Assembly (NCBI GenBank): GCA_030407085.1
Contig: CM059582.1
Coordinates: forward strand, 197,950,001-198,014,000
Direction of reading: 5' to 3'
Length of the DNA: 64,000 nucleotides
Source: Trichopria drosophilae
Taxonomy: Eukaryota; Arthropoda; Insecta; Hymenoptera; Diapriidae
Made by a program: the position numbers and the translations under genes
The notes under the pieces: model-generated
The model's input: the letters and a program-made list of their open reading frames with translations, nothing else
Databases searched by the model: none
What the model was told of the DNA's origin: nothing
Shown: piece after piece, positions 11,231-23,200 of the stretch
How positions within the stretch are numbered: position 1 is the first letter of the stretch
How the letters are laid out: the number at the start of each line of letters is the position of its first letter

Positions 11231-12285
11231 TAGGGTGGTTCAAAAATCAGTTTGATATTTATTTTTTCTCCCTTCGATCGAATTCTTGTAGAATATGCAA
11301 AAAAAAATGAACACGTATTTTTGCATTTTTTTTAAATGCTATCAACGAGCTTGAAGTTTGTATGTTCAAAGGAAAAATGCGATTTTTTCAATTTATTCGC
11401 TATAATTCGTTCTGATACTCAAATTAACACACTTGTTTCAAAATTGGCGGAAGTACCTTTTTTCGAAAGTCTTCAGGACACAAAAAACCTTGGTTAAATC
11501 CCCCAAAAAAAATTTTATACATGAATTTTGAATAAAAAACTGTTGACAAAAAAATCAACAAAACCATCAAATTTCTTCATTTTTGCTTCGTAACTTTCAC
11601 ATAAAATTTTTAAAATTCTATGTCACGTCCTTCTAAATTTCTTATGATTTTACGATTAAAATAAGGTGTAATTGAATAGATTAGTAGTAATAATAAATTA
11701 GTAATAATAAATTATTAGTTTTTGCTGAGTTACATTACATTCAATATTAACGTCATTTTTAACATAAATCAAATGAAGGAAAAACATTTTCTATATTCGC
11801 TATATCATGCCGGCAAAAAATGTGCGATTAGTGTGCTATTGAGCATTGTTTTCCTTGCCTTGTTTCACATCGAATGACCTTCAAACGATCTGCAGGAGAA
11901 CAATTTTATGCGAATTATCAAACACTGAACTTTGGACGTCTTAGGTGACGTGAAATCTGGAGTCGCGAATAATTTATTATTTCTTTAGCGATATTCATTC
12001 CGTAATTTATTTAAAAAATTACTTAACCGGTGTTTGTAATCGGACTCATTTTTTAGTTTTTAAAATGAAAGTCACGTTGAAAATTAAAAAAACGCAAAAT
12101 GGCGGTTTTAATGTCTTTACTACTGATGTTTCCAATTTTCTCGAATACAATTTTCGACTCCAAATTTCACTCTAACCAAGAAGTCGAAAGTTCAGAGGTT
12201 GATAGCTTGAATTTTCAAAAAATTGTTTTCCTGATGGTCGTTTGGGGGTCATTCGATACGAAAAAAACGAAGGAATACGATACCG
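11231..12285. other. AT-rich non-coding stretch
   Basis: No gene seen. GGGTGGTTCAAAAATC at 11233 resembles a mariner-type terminus, but no matching opposite end was found. The LINE that follows appears 5'-truncated. Confidence 0.4.
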
Positions 12286-12287
12286 AT

Positions 12288-14335
12288 TAGCTTTGCTAAA
12301 TTTCTCACCTATCACAGGCAAATCTTCACGGAAATTAATCCTCACACCCCTAAGCATATCTATAGAGAAACACCGCAAGGAGGCGTGCTTAGTTCCTTAT
12401 TCTATATTTTGTATGTACGTGGAATTTTTGACGGACTTACTCTGGACATAAAAAACTTGCAATTTGCCGACGACGTTGTACTGTATATTGAGAACGAGGA
12501 TCCTGAACAAGCTAAATTAACCTTAGAAGATGCGTTAATGCAAGTTGTGAGTAGGATGAGATCAATTGGATTGGACGTTCATGCAGGAAAATCCAGATAC
12601 ATGCATTTCAACAAAGCCGGAATATTGCCAGGGAAATCAGAAATAGTAATATCCGACTCAGTTTTACCTTCAGTAGAAACAGTAAAATTCTTAGGAATAT
12701 ATTTCGACTATAGATTAACGTTTGAAAAACACCTGCGCTATGTTCATGAGAAAGCAAACCGAGCTCTAAATATTGTTAAATTCCTAAGGGGTACGTGGTG
12801 GGGAGCGCACCCTTCCACACTCATTACCTTCTATAAAAGTTACGTATGATCAACCATTGACTGTGGGTCTTTTATTTATTATCCGGTACAAAAAACATAA
12901 AAAGAGAAATTGGAGAGAATACAGTACGCAGCTATTTGTTTGGCACTAGGCTTCAGAATGAGCACCCCTACTAACGTACTCCTTGGTGAATCCAAATTGA
13001 CCATGTTAGAACACAGAACAAAGATGCTACGTGCCAATTTTCTTCTAAAAGTTGTAAGTGTTAAGCAGTCAATTGTACGAGATACTATCAAAAAATATTT
13101 CTCACACTCTGTGCGCAAAATGCTATTTAGCTCCCTAAATTGCGGGAGCAAAATAGCACATTCTCTCCCTAGGGAGCAAAATAAATATACCCGGGAGCCA
13201 AATAGATTTCTCGCATACTGTGGGCAAAATACTATTTTGCTCCCTATATCGCGGGAGCAAAATAGCACTCCCTCGTATGAGAAAATAGTATGTGCAACGT
13301 GGGAGAATAGGTATTTGTAGACTCGTGCGAGATGCCGTCCTCGCTTCGCTCGGGCGTCAAACTCACACTCATCGGCAAACACCTATTTTGCTCCCTAGTT
13401 GCACAATCTACTATTACCTAATATAATACATGATCGTAAGAAAAAAAACTAAAATACTAAATGACTGCATCTTGAGAATTGTTAGTATTGAACATCTAAT
13501 TGACTGTGATTCTCTTCCCACACTGTATAATTTTGAACACGAGGTAATGAAAATACCAATTCCGATTAATCTTGAGATAGGAAGAAAACTTAAGAAGAGC
13601 TTAAACCCAAACGAAACCTTTAATCAAATTTTTAATGACTCTGACTCCTTGAAATTGTTTACTGATGGTAGCAAGAGTGATATAGGTCTAGCGGTAGACA
13701 GCGCGTGTGTTTCTACTGAAATCAATATTATTCACAAAAAAAGTATAATTTGTAAAGCATCTTTTTATACTGCGGAATGTATGGCTATTTCGGATGCCAT
13801 GGGCAATTGGACATAGCATTGAATAATAAGAATCGTAATATTAATATTTTTACCGACTCGCTAAGTGTTGTAATAGCTTCAAAATAAAGTTGACAACAAC
13901 CAATACATACTAAAAATACGTAGTAAATACAGTAGATTTGTTAATGAAAGAACAAACAATGTGGATGTTACAATCTTCTGGATACCTGCACATGTTGGCA
14001 TTATGGGCAACGAGTTAGCCGATCAACAAGCAAAATTATCTACGGAGCAGCATCACACGACCAAAACTATACCGTAGACTGATTTCAAGGCAAAGTTCAA
14101 AAAATTGACGGCAAACGAAACAAATAAAATAACAAATAATCGAGGTAAAGATAAAGGTCAATACTATTTTCAGAATTACTACTGTCAATCTCCAAAACCT
14201 TAGTATACTAAACAATCTATTAGTCGTGAACTTATTGCTACTATTTGCAGATGTCGAAGCAATCATATAAATTTAAATGCAATTTCATATCAAATCATTC
14301 CTAAGATTACCGGATATAAAGGTAATGCGCTTAGT
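12288..14335 (+). pseudogene. I-like LINE: reverse transcriptase plus RNase H, 5'-truncated and broken
   Basis: Remnant of a non-LTR polyprotein. A frame from about 12290 reads HIYRETPQGGVLSSLFYILY, with the catalytic LQFADDVVLY near 12455-12485 and then VKFLGIYFD and thumb-region sequence to 12849. After a stop, the downstream domain resumes at 12910 (RIQYAAICLALGFRMSTPTN). A palindromic insert at about 13100-13425 breaks it. It resumes at 13430 and enters RNase H: LKLFTDGSK and YTAECMAI (to 13816), NIFTDSLSVV, then in another frame TIFWIPAHVGIMGNELADQQ near 13965-14035, and a C-terminal CRCRSNHINLN near 14250. Several stops and frameshifts make it inactive. RT plus C-terminal RNase H fits the I/LOA/R1 group; the exact clade is not assigned. 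Confidence 0.85.
13100..13425. repeat. Insert of palindromic GGGAGCAAAATAG units within the LINE
   Basis: Three or more inverted units pair CTATTTTGCTCCC with GGGAGCAAAATAG around short centres (for example 13120-13158, 13231-13265 and near 13383), plus CTCCCTAGGGAG near 13167-13178. It interrupts the LINE reading frame. No clear terminal duplication was found. A CTCGCTTCGCTCGGGCG segment near 13340 recalls other copies in the window. Confidence 0.6.
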
Positions 14336-14671
14336 TTTTAAGTTCACAAACAAATGTAATATTAAACTGTAAAACACGCAACGTCTATACGTATACAATG
14401 TATTCGAACACATGCGTATTTTCATAAAAAATGTTCTTGGTTTCTTCTTTCTGTAAATTTATGAAGCCATATAGCCCCTCTACTAAGTAGTTTAAAGAAT
14501 TAAAAATTGGCAATTGCATTTGAATGGAGGGAAGGATGCAAAAATCATAAATGAATTCATATAAAAATGCTTCGCAATCGACTTTTGAAATGTTTACAGG
14601 AATTAGCTCTGGGTTATCATGCGGATGTCAGGCATTCGAATGTCTCAAGGGGAATGTATGTGACGTTCCAA

Positions 14672-14706
<35 letters not shown>

Positions 14707-14931
14707 ATAAGAACGTGAATTTCAACAATTTATTGTATAAAAACCAAATCCCATTGGATAAAACGCTGAAACACGTATATTTTTATTTTCGCCCTAGAAA
14801 AGGAACAAAAATTGTCGTTAAAATTAGTGACCCCTCCGACCGTGGTTTTCCCTTAGTTGCAAGTCAATCGGACGTTAGGCAAAATTTTCCCTAAAATCTG
14901 TGCAATACATTAACGAAACAAATTGTTTTAA
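14336..14931. other. Non-coding; TA dinucleotide repeat
   Basis: Contains a (TA)n tract at about 14674-14701. No coding signal recognised. Confidence 0.45.
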
Positions 14932-15010
14932 CCCCCCTGTGAGCCAGGACGAGTATACTCGTCCAAACTACATTGTTCCCTTATGGAAAAAAAACTGGTG
15001 CACAGGAGGG
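14932..15010. mobile_element. 79-bp TTAA-flanked mini-element (piggyBac-like ends)
   Basis: TTAA at 14928-14931 and 15011-15014 bracket ends CCCCCCTGTG...CACAGGAGGG, with CCAG inside the left end and CTGG inside the right. The centre holds the palindrome GGACGAGTATACTCGTCC. TTAA sites with C-rich ends are typical of the piggyBac superfamily; at this size it would be an extreme deletion derivative, so the family call is inference. Confidence 0.6.
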
Positions 15011-15014
15011 TTAA

Positions 15015-16174
15015 TTAAGAATAATTTTAAAATTGAGATCAGATTCGAAACCAGTAACTTACTAAATACTGAACAAATATTTAATTCAGTTGTAAATACT
15101 ATTCATTTCCTAGCCAACGAAACTGAGAATTTTACACATAAAAAAATATCGGCAAAAAAGGTGAGCCATTTTGAATACTCTATGCATAAGTAAAAGCATT
15201 GAATAACGAATGTGCTATTTATAAACTTTTATAATAAACTTCTTATGCACTTTGAATACATATTCGAAACGATAAAAATCCCATCTGCATTGACCGCATT
15301 TATTTTCTAGAATATTAATAATAAATCTAACAGATATAAATTTAACGTAGATCCATTTAAAAATTATTATAATTAACGGCTTAAACCTACAAATTGCATT
15401 AGATAATAAATTGCCATAGTTTAAAAATTTCTAAACATTTCAAATACCTTGCGTCGTAATCGCTCGGATTCTCAAAATGCTAAGCCTTGGCGAAACATTT
15501 ATAATCTCAACTAGTAATGAAATTAACAACGAAAAAAGGTAAAAAGAACAAAAATTATATTCATAAATATAAAGTTAATACAATTTCGATTTAACAGTTA
15601 CTTGGAATAGACTGGAAAATGAATATGATTTGTTAGCAGGCAATTATAATAAATCTAAGCAAGAAAGAAAAAGGCAAATAATATAAAATGTATATAGACA
15701 TGTAAAAATATAAAAAAATAATTAAAAATTAAAAAGATATTGTAACGTTCACGAGAACTTTACAGGTCTCCTTCGGGCCGTTTACAATAATGTATTATTT
15801 TTTTTATATATATATAGCTAATTAGAATAACAATACTTTTGTTTAGCGTATATAGAGCACGAGACAAGGCAATTCAACACTGCGTAGAGAGAAAGAGAGA
15901 GAGAAGCCGTGAACGTACCCTCTAATAGGTCCGCGAAATCACGTGATGCGCGAAACTGTCCCCTCACGGTTAATTACCGAAAGTTCAGGCAGATGAGCGA
16001 CGAACACGCTAGGTATGAGCTCCTTAATAGCGACACGCGTATATTATTTTGTTTTTCTGGCAGACCTTTGCAAAAATCGCGCCACAAAAAAAACTTGTGT
16101 ATCGGTTGTGCCACTATTGTGCGGATTCAGGACTGTCGTGAGGATTAAAAAATGGATTTCCCGAAACATGTAAG
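15015..16174. other. Non-coding spacer
   Basis: AT-rich to about 15740, then a more complex stretch (15741-16170) with a TATA-like run and an AGAGAG tract near 15886-15905. It begins TGTAACGTTCACGAG and might be a solo LTR, but no matching end or duplication was found. Confidence 0.35.
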
Positions 16175-16176
16175 TA

Positions 16177-18080
16177 CACGGAAAGCTCGAAAAAGCATCT
16201 TTTACTATTTCCGACATGAGTGTCTGCTGTTCGGGCGAATCCGAACGCAAACTCAGCCGCTCGTCGTGTTTACTCGTGAGCCAATCGTGTTTCGGCAGGA
16301 GCTTTCGGTTTTCTCGACAGCACTCTTTAATGTCTAAACACGAACGCCCCCCACAAGAACTAGTCCTGCGCGCGGAGTACTCTCTCCTGTCAGAACTTGA
16401 ATCATTCTGGCGCGAACAGGAAATATTACGCACGCGGTGTTTTGAAATCGTTACTTGTACGTGAAGTGATATTATATTGTGACGTGCAGTGAGGCAAAAC
16501 AAATTGTGAGTAAAATTTGATTCAATATGTTTGTTATGTATGCACAGAAAATATATTCGCACGATTTGAGGAATATAACATCAAAATGCAGCAAGATAAT
16601 AGTGTTTTTCCGTTTGTTACATGTAATTTTTTTTGTATTTTTTTTTTATTTTTATTTTTGTTTTAGGTTTTCTCTCATTTTTCTGTACTGTTTGGCATCA
16701 ATCAGTTGCTTCTAAGGCATCGTAAAAGATGATTCAAAATAGCACAGAAAATGGACTAAGATAAACTTTGGGGCAAACAAACCAAAAATTAATTTTTTAT
16801 TGTAAAAGCAACCGATGAATACCAAACTAATCGTATTATAAAATTACAATTTGAATTTGTAACGTTGATAATATTTTTTATTATAAATTATAACGAATTG
16901 ATGTTGTATTCCTTTTTAGCTTCATTTTGGGATATTCGATTTGGAAGGAAAATTACATGAGAATTTTTTGGAAGGACTTGAGACCTTTTAGAAAGGAATT
17001 TTTCAGGAATTGTATAGAAAATTCAATTATTCGCAAATTATATAGCTGGAAAAACACAGTAAAACTTATGTAATAAGAATTCGCAATAATCGGAGTACCT
17101 GAAGTAATATCCTTCGTTACCTTTACGTACTTTATCAATTTATGATTTTTTATTATAAACTGTTATAATTTTTTAAAACTGTAAAAATGTATTAATGTAA
17201 TTTGAAATAAAACGATTCATGAGCGACTTAATTTGACATAGATTTCAACTCCAAAAGAGCACAAATAGTACATGTTTGTTACTAAATCTGAAATATTTTA
17301 TTAGAAAAATTACCATGAAATAATAGTATATTAGTGTTAATATTATTATAAATTTTTTTATTGGCAATGGCGGCATAACGTCAACGGAAGGTATAAAATA
17401 TGATTCACAATTATCAATTTTATATTATTTAATGTTACATTAAGTACTTATTGCTGTTTATGAATAATACAGATCGTTTTACTATTTTCATTTTACTATT
17501 TTAATAACGTAACGCATTATAAAAGATTTTATATTTGCAGTTCTTTACTTAATACTAAATGCAATGTTCAAATTCATCTCATCGGTATGTATTGTAATCC
17601 AAAAATTAAAAAAAAAATAGAAAAACAATCACATGCAACAAACGGAAAAACACTATTATCTTGCTGCATTTTAATGTTATATTCCTCAAATCGTGCGAAT
17701 ATATTTTCTGTGCATACATAACAAACATATTGAATCAAATTTTAATCACAATTTGTTTTGCCTCACTGCACGTCACAATATAATATCACTTCACGTACAA
17801 GTAACGATTTCAAAACACCGCGTGCGTAATATTTCCTGTTCTCGCCAGAATGATTAAAGTTCTGACAGGAGAGAGTACTGCGCGCGCAGAACTAGTTCTT
17901 GTTGGGGGCGTTCGTGTTTAGACAGTAAAGAGTGCTGTCGAGAAAACCGAAAGCTCCTGCCGAAACACGATTGGCTCACGAGTAAACACGACGAGCGGCT
18001 AAGTTTGCGTTCGGATTCGCCCGAACAGCGCAGACACTCATGTCGGAAATAGTAAAAGATGCTTTTTCGAGCTCTCCGTG
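16177..18080. mobile_element. 1.9-kb long-TIR element, CACGGARA ends, TA-flanked
   Basis: Arms about 16177-16645 and 17612-18080 are near-perfect inverse copies starting CACGGAAAGCTCGAAAAAGC (right end CACGGAGAGC), with TA at 16175-16176 and 18081-18082. The loop of about 1 kb is AT-rich with no transposase seen. Opposite-strand ORFs in the arms (16044-16562, 17854-18183) are mirror images, not genes. Confidence 0.85.
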
Positions 18081-18166
18081 TACCGGCCTCCGATAAGTCT
18101 CTCTCTCTCGCGGGAAATTCGCCTCCTATCTCGTTTCGCCGTTTGGTTTTTTTTTGTATTATTAAC

Positions 18167-18288
18167 TGTTGAGTTTGTACCATTGCGTAGCACCTCTATT
18201 ATACTTTCTATGGCGCACCTTCCCTCTCCGCTATTCTGCTTCGCGCCGCCGCCGCGCTGTTGAGCCGGCCCTGTTCAGTTCTTTACGA
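18167..18288 (+). repeat. Truncated 5' LTR (first 122 bp only)
   Basis: Matches 26035-26156 base for base by eye, from TGTTGAGTTTG to TTCTTTACGA, then diverges abruptly. The 3' copy continues with the AATAAA-containing R/U5 part, while this copy continues with an A-rich run and an ATG-bearing exon-like sequence. Confidence 0.9.
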
Positions 18289-18327
18289 TAAAAAAAAAAA
18301 AAGAAAAAAAAGCGTGTCGACACAAAA

Positions 18328-19971
18328 ATGGCGGAAACAACGAACGGCGACGCCGGTAAGTGCACATGTGTGTGGTACTTTGTGAGAAGGAATGATAAGT
18401 AAAGATGAGGTAATGAAAACGATTTCATTCCTTATCCAAAGTGAAAAACGATCGTGACTGAAGACGTGTGTGTAACTGAAAGTGATAGGGGGGACAGATA
18501 AAAAGAACAAAGGCACGTAAGTTTGCATGAGCATGCCTTATACATGTACATGTGGCCAAGTATACGAAGGGAAATAATGTTCAATGGAAAGAAAAGTAAA
18601 GCCTTTTGTATAAAAAGACAATAAATAATTAAAGTCATGAAAAGAAACCAAATAAATTGGAAACGTGTATAAATAAGTTTTGAGAAAGAGAGAGAAGGGG
18701 ATAGAGAGTCGCGAAATGGCACGAAGCGTGTTTGAGCCTGCGCGTGCGCCTGGGCGCTCGACAATGGGCGAATTCTGTCTTTGTTTTCCCTTCGGGAACT
18801 GTTGTTGGTGCCTTGTGTGCGCGTTCGGGCGGACGCGGGCTACACTGAGTATTATAAAAGTAAAATTTGTTTTCAACACTTACACAAACTTTTATTCAAT
18901 TTGATGTTCGTGTTGTCGCTTCTCTGTCTCTGCCTTTCATAACAACTTCGGTCGAATGTTTTTAAATTAAAATTTATTAAATTAAAAAGTCCTATGGATT
19001 GAGATTACTGAAACGATAATTAAAACTTATATAAAATCGAACAAAGATGTTTTGAGGTTATGTGGAATGTTTGACGTTGAAAATTAAAGGTTTAATATTT
19101 ATTAACGAAGTATGACATTTTCTTTCTTGACTTTGGGTAACAACAGCTGTACAAAGAAAATAAAAATTAGAAGCGCTCAAATGAAATACTTTTAGTACTT
19201 TGATTAATTACAAATTTTCCATTATCTAGATAATCATGAACAAATATTCAGGACATTTATAAAAAGAAATGCTGAAGCATTTGGCGTAGACAAAAACCAT
19301 AAAGATGAGAAACTAGGTCTCCTGATTGAAGACGAGACTGTTACATTTGTATTGGAAAAAGCTGAGTATGTGACAGGTGTGTTATATCAATTTCCTATAT
19401 AAACCCATAAACACCGGTGTTTTTAAAAATAATTATTATTGAATTATCTGAACTATGCGACAAATCTATTTAATACATCGATTTTATTCACGAAATTTAT
19501 TAAGTTTAAAGGCACCGATTCTCTGTTGGGTCATTCAGGTTCGTTTTGAATGTGTTCTTCGAAACTGGCCTTTGTGACTAAGATTACAGAAGAAACACTC
19601 TTGTGTTCGGAGTGTGGAAACTGTAGTCTGTTTCGATTTGATTATGCTTGTGTTCGGCTAATCAAGTCAAAAGCACAGCCTGGTGGATACCTCATAATAT
19701 ATGTTGCTTACAGAAAAAGAGCATATAACCGAAGAAGAGTGGAATTCGTTACTGTATAAGAAAAGGATGTGCAATACAGGAAATGTTTTAATTGAGGTAT
19801 TTCAAGGCGAAATCCAACAGAAAGAGAAGGATCTCCCTGTTCTTTCTGATGATACACTTGGATTGGAAAATTCATTGACCACTCAGTCGCATAAAAACTC
19901 GTCCGTGAGTCAACCGCATTACAAGCATGCAGAAAATAGTAGTGTGTTCCAAGGAGGAATGAAAGACACAG
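18328..19971 (+). CDS. Three exon-like blocks of an unidentified gene, inside the copia element
   Basis: Exon 1, 18328-18355, encodes MAETTNGDA plus one base, followed by GTAAGT. Exon 2, 19230-19376, is preceded by TTTTCCATTATCTAG and followed by GTGTGT. Exon 3, 19714-19971, is preceded by GTTGCTTACAG and followed by GTAAAC. All three junctions are phase 1 and the joined frame is open (about 144 codons), acidic/lysine-rich and hydrophilic: NHEQIFRTFIKRNAEAFGVD, EEEWNSLLYKKRM and GNVLIEVFQGEIQQKEKD. No domain recognised. A phase-compatible AG at 20277-20278 would fuse exon 3 in frame to gag. Either this is host-gene DNA carried by the element, or a host gene into which a copia copy inserted. 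Exon structure is inferred from splice consensus and frame only. Confidence 0.5.
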
Positions 19972-20094
19972 GTAAACATAATTTAGATTTAATTGTATAC
20001 ATCTGAAACAAGTTCTGTTCATTTAGTTAAGCGAAAATGCTTAAATTAATGATGTTGTAAATTGATCCTTCTACCGCTGATTAAGCCTGTTGAG

Positions 20095-20235
20095 ATAGTC
20101 CTATTAAGATGAGTTCCATTGTTTTTGATCCTTTAAGATGTATTAAGATGAGTTAAGATGAGTTGTGCAATTCTTAATTGTGTTTTGCATTTAAAGATGA
20201 GTTAATGCTAGCGCTTAAGATGAGATAAGAGCCTG
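20095..20235 (+). repeat. Leader with repeated TAAGATGAG motif
   Basis: TTAAGATGAG or close variants occur about six times between 20104 and 20230, just ahead of gag. They may be packaging, dimerisation or promoter sequence, or decayed simple repeats. A role is not shown by sequence alone. Confidence 0.5.
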
Positions 20236-20286
20236 TAATCATGGTGTCTGATATTTGCAAGTGGAAATCAAAGCAAAGGACGAGGC

Positions 20287-23200
20287 GTGTCAGCGGAGCT
20301 GCTAGAAACTGTTAAAGACTGTTGTGCAGCAACTTCATCCGTGATGAAGAAGCAAAAACATGTGTTGAAAACCACAATGGAAGCCATTAGTTCATCCAAA
20401 ATCAATAATTTGAAAATCGAAGCTCACCTCGCTAGATTGGTTGAAATAAACGAACAAATGATTACTCAACAAGAAAAAGGAAATGTTCTGATGAGAAATT
20501 TGTACGTTACTTGCGAAAATGAGGTGAAGAAATCCGCAACTGAAAGAAAACAGCAATATGAAGAGTTTGTAAACACGATGGATGATTTTAGGCGACAAAT
20601 ACAGACCTATTTTGAAGGGAATGAAGATGATTTTGAAGATTATGATCGATCAGAGATTGACCAGTCCCGAAATGCACAGCTTGATCGAGGAAAGTGCTTG
20701 TCGGCAACCGAGTCCGATCAATATAAACAACCTGATGATGTGAGTAATAAATCTACACCTGAGGTAAATACACCTACTCAAGATGAGTTCATAAAGTCCA
20801 TAGTTGTCTCCGAACTAAGTAAATTCGGAATCAATGATAAAAATAAAGAGAAAGAATATTTTACGTCTACTTTAAAGAGTGCAATCAAAGAAACGATAAA
20901 TATTCAATTAGTCAATAGTAATTCAACTAACGTGAAAAGAGATTACAAATTATGTAGAAACACGAAATTTGAACACTTTTATGATTTCTTAACTTCCGAA
21001 TTAAGGTCAAAGGGCTTGTTGTACGTTTTAGAGGAAAAAGAAAGTAATCTGGTTAATCTTGAAACAGAAGTAATGGAAAAACATAAACATGAAGTTCGTG
21101 ATATAATAATAAACAGACTCGACGAAAAGTATCACTCTAGCGTATTGAAAATTAAAGATCCGGTAGAATTAATTAGATCCATAAGAGAGTTCAAAGTTTC
21201 TGAAACTAACATAAATCCATCTACAGTTAGACAAAGATTGCACTCTTTACGGTATAATGAAAGGAAAGAAAAAGCGATTGAATTTATAAAAAGATTTGAA
21301 GAGACTGTAAATTTATATGAAAACATTCCCGGAGAGAAATCTCTTTCGGATGCCGAGAAAAGAGATGCATTTTACGGAGCCATCAGATGTGCTGTTCCTC
21401 AGGTGCAAGAAATGGAATTTCTGAGTAAAAATAGCGCTGGTCAAAGTCTCTCATATGAAAAGTTAAAACTGTTTATTATCCAGAGAGAGGCTGATAACTT
21501 TCAAGATGAGAGTTCTATCCAGAAATCGAGTGCTCTGATTGTACAAGTCAGGTGTTTCAAATGTCACAGAAATGGACACAAAGCAGAAAATTGTGACGCG
21601 AAAGAAGGGGAAAGAATGTGTTACAATTGTAACAAATTAACCAGCAGTCACCTGGCTTTTAATTGTCCTAATCAACCACGAAGTCGAGGGGGAAGTCGAT
21701 TCAGAAGCTCCAGAACCCGATCTCGAGGACGAGGCTTTGGGAGAGCAGTGCCTGGAAACAATTATCAAGTGGACACACAGAGTAATAGTGACAGGCGACC
21801 CACTAAGCGTCCGTTGAGCAATGATAACTTCAACCCCAAACGTCCTAAGTCAGATAGAACCACCAATAACCCTTATAATGAAGGTCCAAAAAGGCAAGTC
21901 TTACAGAAGAGAGGTTCTTACAAAAGGGGAACAGGTAAGTTTTTTTTAACGTACTCTCCATCAAAGAAACCTTTTGATAGAAATAAAGTGTTGGTTAGAT
22001 TTTTAGCCGACTCTGGTGCGACTGAACATCTGACCAACTCGAAAATTATCTTTAGAAATTTTGATGCAAATGATAAAAGAATCTTAAGATGTGCAAATGG
22101 GAGCCCTTCAGCGGATATGAGAACGGAGGGAGTAGGCAATATTGAAATTAAAATTAATGATGAGAGTTCATTAGAACTGTACGATGTGTTGTGTGCCGAA
22201 TCACTTTCTGAAAATCTGCTTTCTCTCCGGAAGTTTGCTGAGGCTGGGCTTAGTATTTATCTTGATAATGAAAAAATTGATATTTTCGATCCGATTTCGA
22301 ACGATTCCTTTATAACGGGTGTTTATCAAAAACCTTTCTGGGTAATTGAATGTGAAATCAATAGAAATACGATCAGTGGTCTAAATCGCGATAAATTCAA
22401 TAAGGGCATTGTTGCCGACATGAGATCTATGAGTGGTGTAGATAAGACTCATGCAATGTTCACTACTCGTAGTGTATCTGCGAAGGAAAAATTAAAACAA
22501 ATTGAATCTGATAACATAAGTTTGTTTGATGACAAAGAATCGCATGAAGATGAGAAAAATTTCAATCTAAACGAACTAGTTGAAAAATCTGAAGAAGTGA
22601 AACAAAATTCTGACCAAAATAAAGACGAGTTAAAACTGCACACTGATGAAAAAGTCCTTGTGCCAGCTGATGACCAAACCAACCCTGAAGGCTATTCTGA
22701 TAAACTAAAGATATTCGAACATTCTCGCTTCGATACAACTATTTGGGATAGAAAATTCTCTGAGTTTTCCGAAGTTGAAACGATTGAAGATGAGTCTCCT
22801 TTTAATTCAAACAATAGTAAGTTTATTAAAAATAATAAAGCTATGCTGTGGCATGTTAGGATGGGCCATGCCTCAGTAGGTTATTTAAGAACATTACAAA
22901 AGCTATTTCCCAAAAACAAAAGTTTGCAAGATGTAGTGTTTGACAATTCCATCCTGGATTGTGAAATTTGCATGATAGCCAAAATAAAGAAGCAACCCTT
23001 TTCTTCAACTAGAAGTCGTGCTACTCAACCGCTGCAAATAGTTCATTCTGACACTATGGGTCCGATAACGCCGGCCACATTTCCAAAAGGATATCGATTT
23101 ATTTCGGTATTTATTGATGATAAAACTAGACTGGCTATGGCTTATCCAATGAGAGCCAAAAGCGATACTGGAGAATGTTTGGAAGCGTTTATCAGAAGTG

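Noticed and set aside
15741..16170. Possible solo LTR beginning TGTAACG
   Set aside because: No matching terminal CA end, no duplication and no second copy in the window.
16044..18183. Matching ORFs at 16044-16562 and 17854-18183
   Set aside because: Mirror images of the inverted arms of the 1.9-kb element rather than genes.
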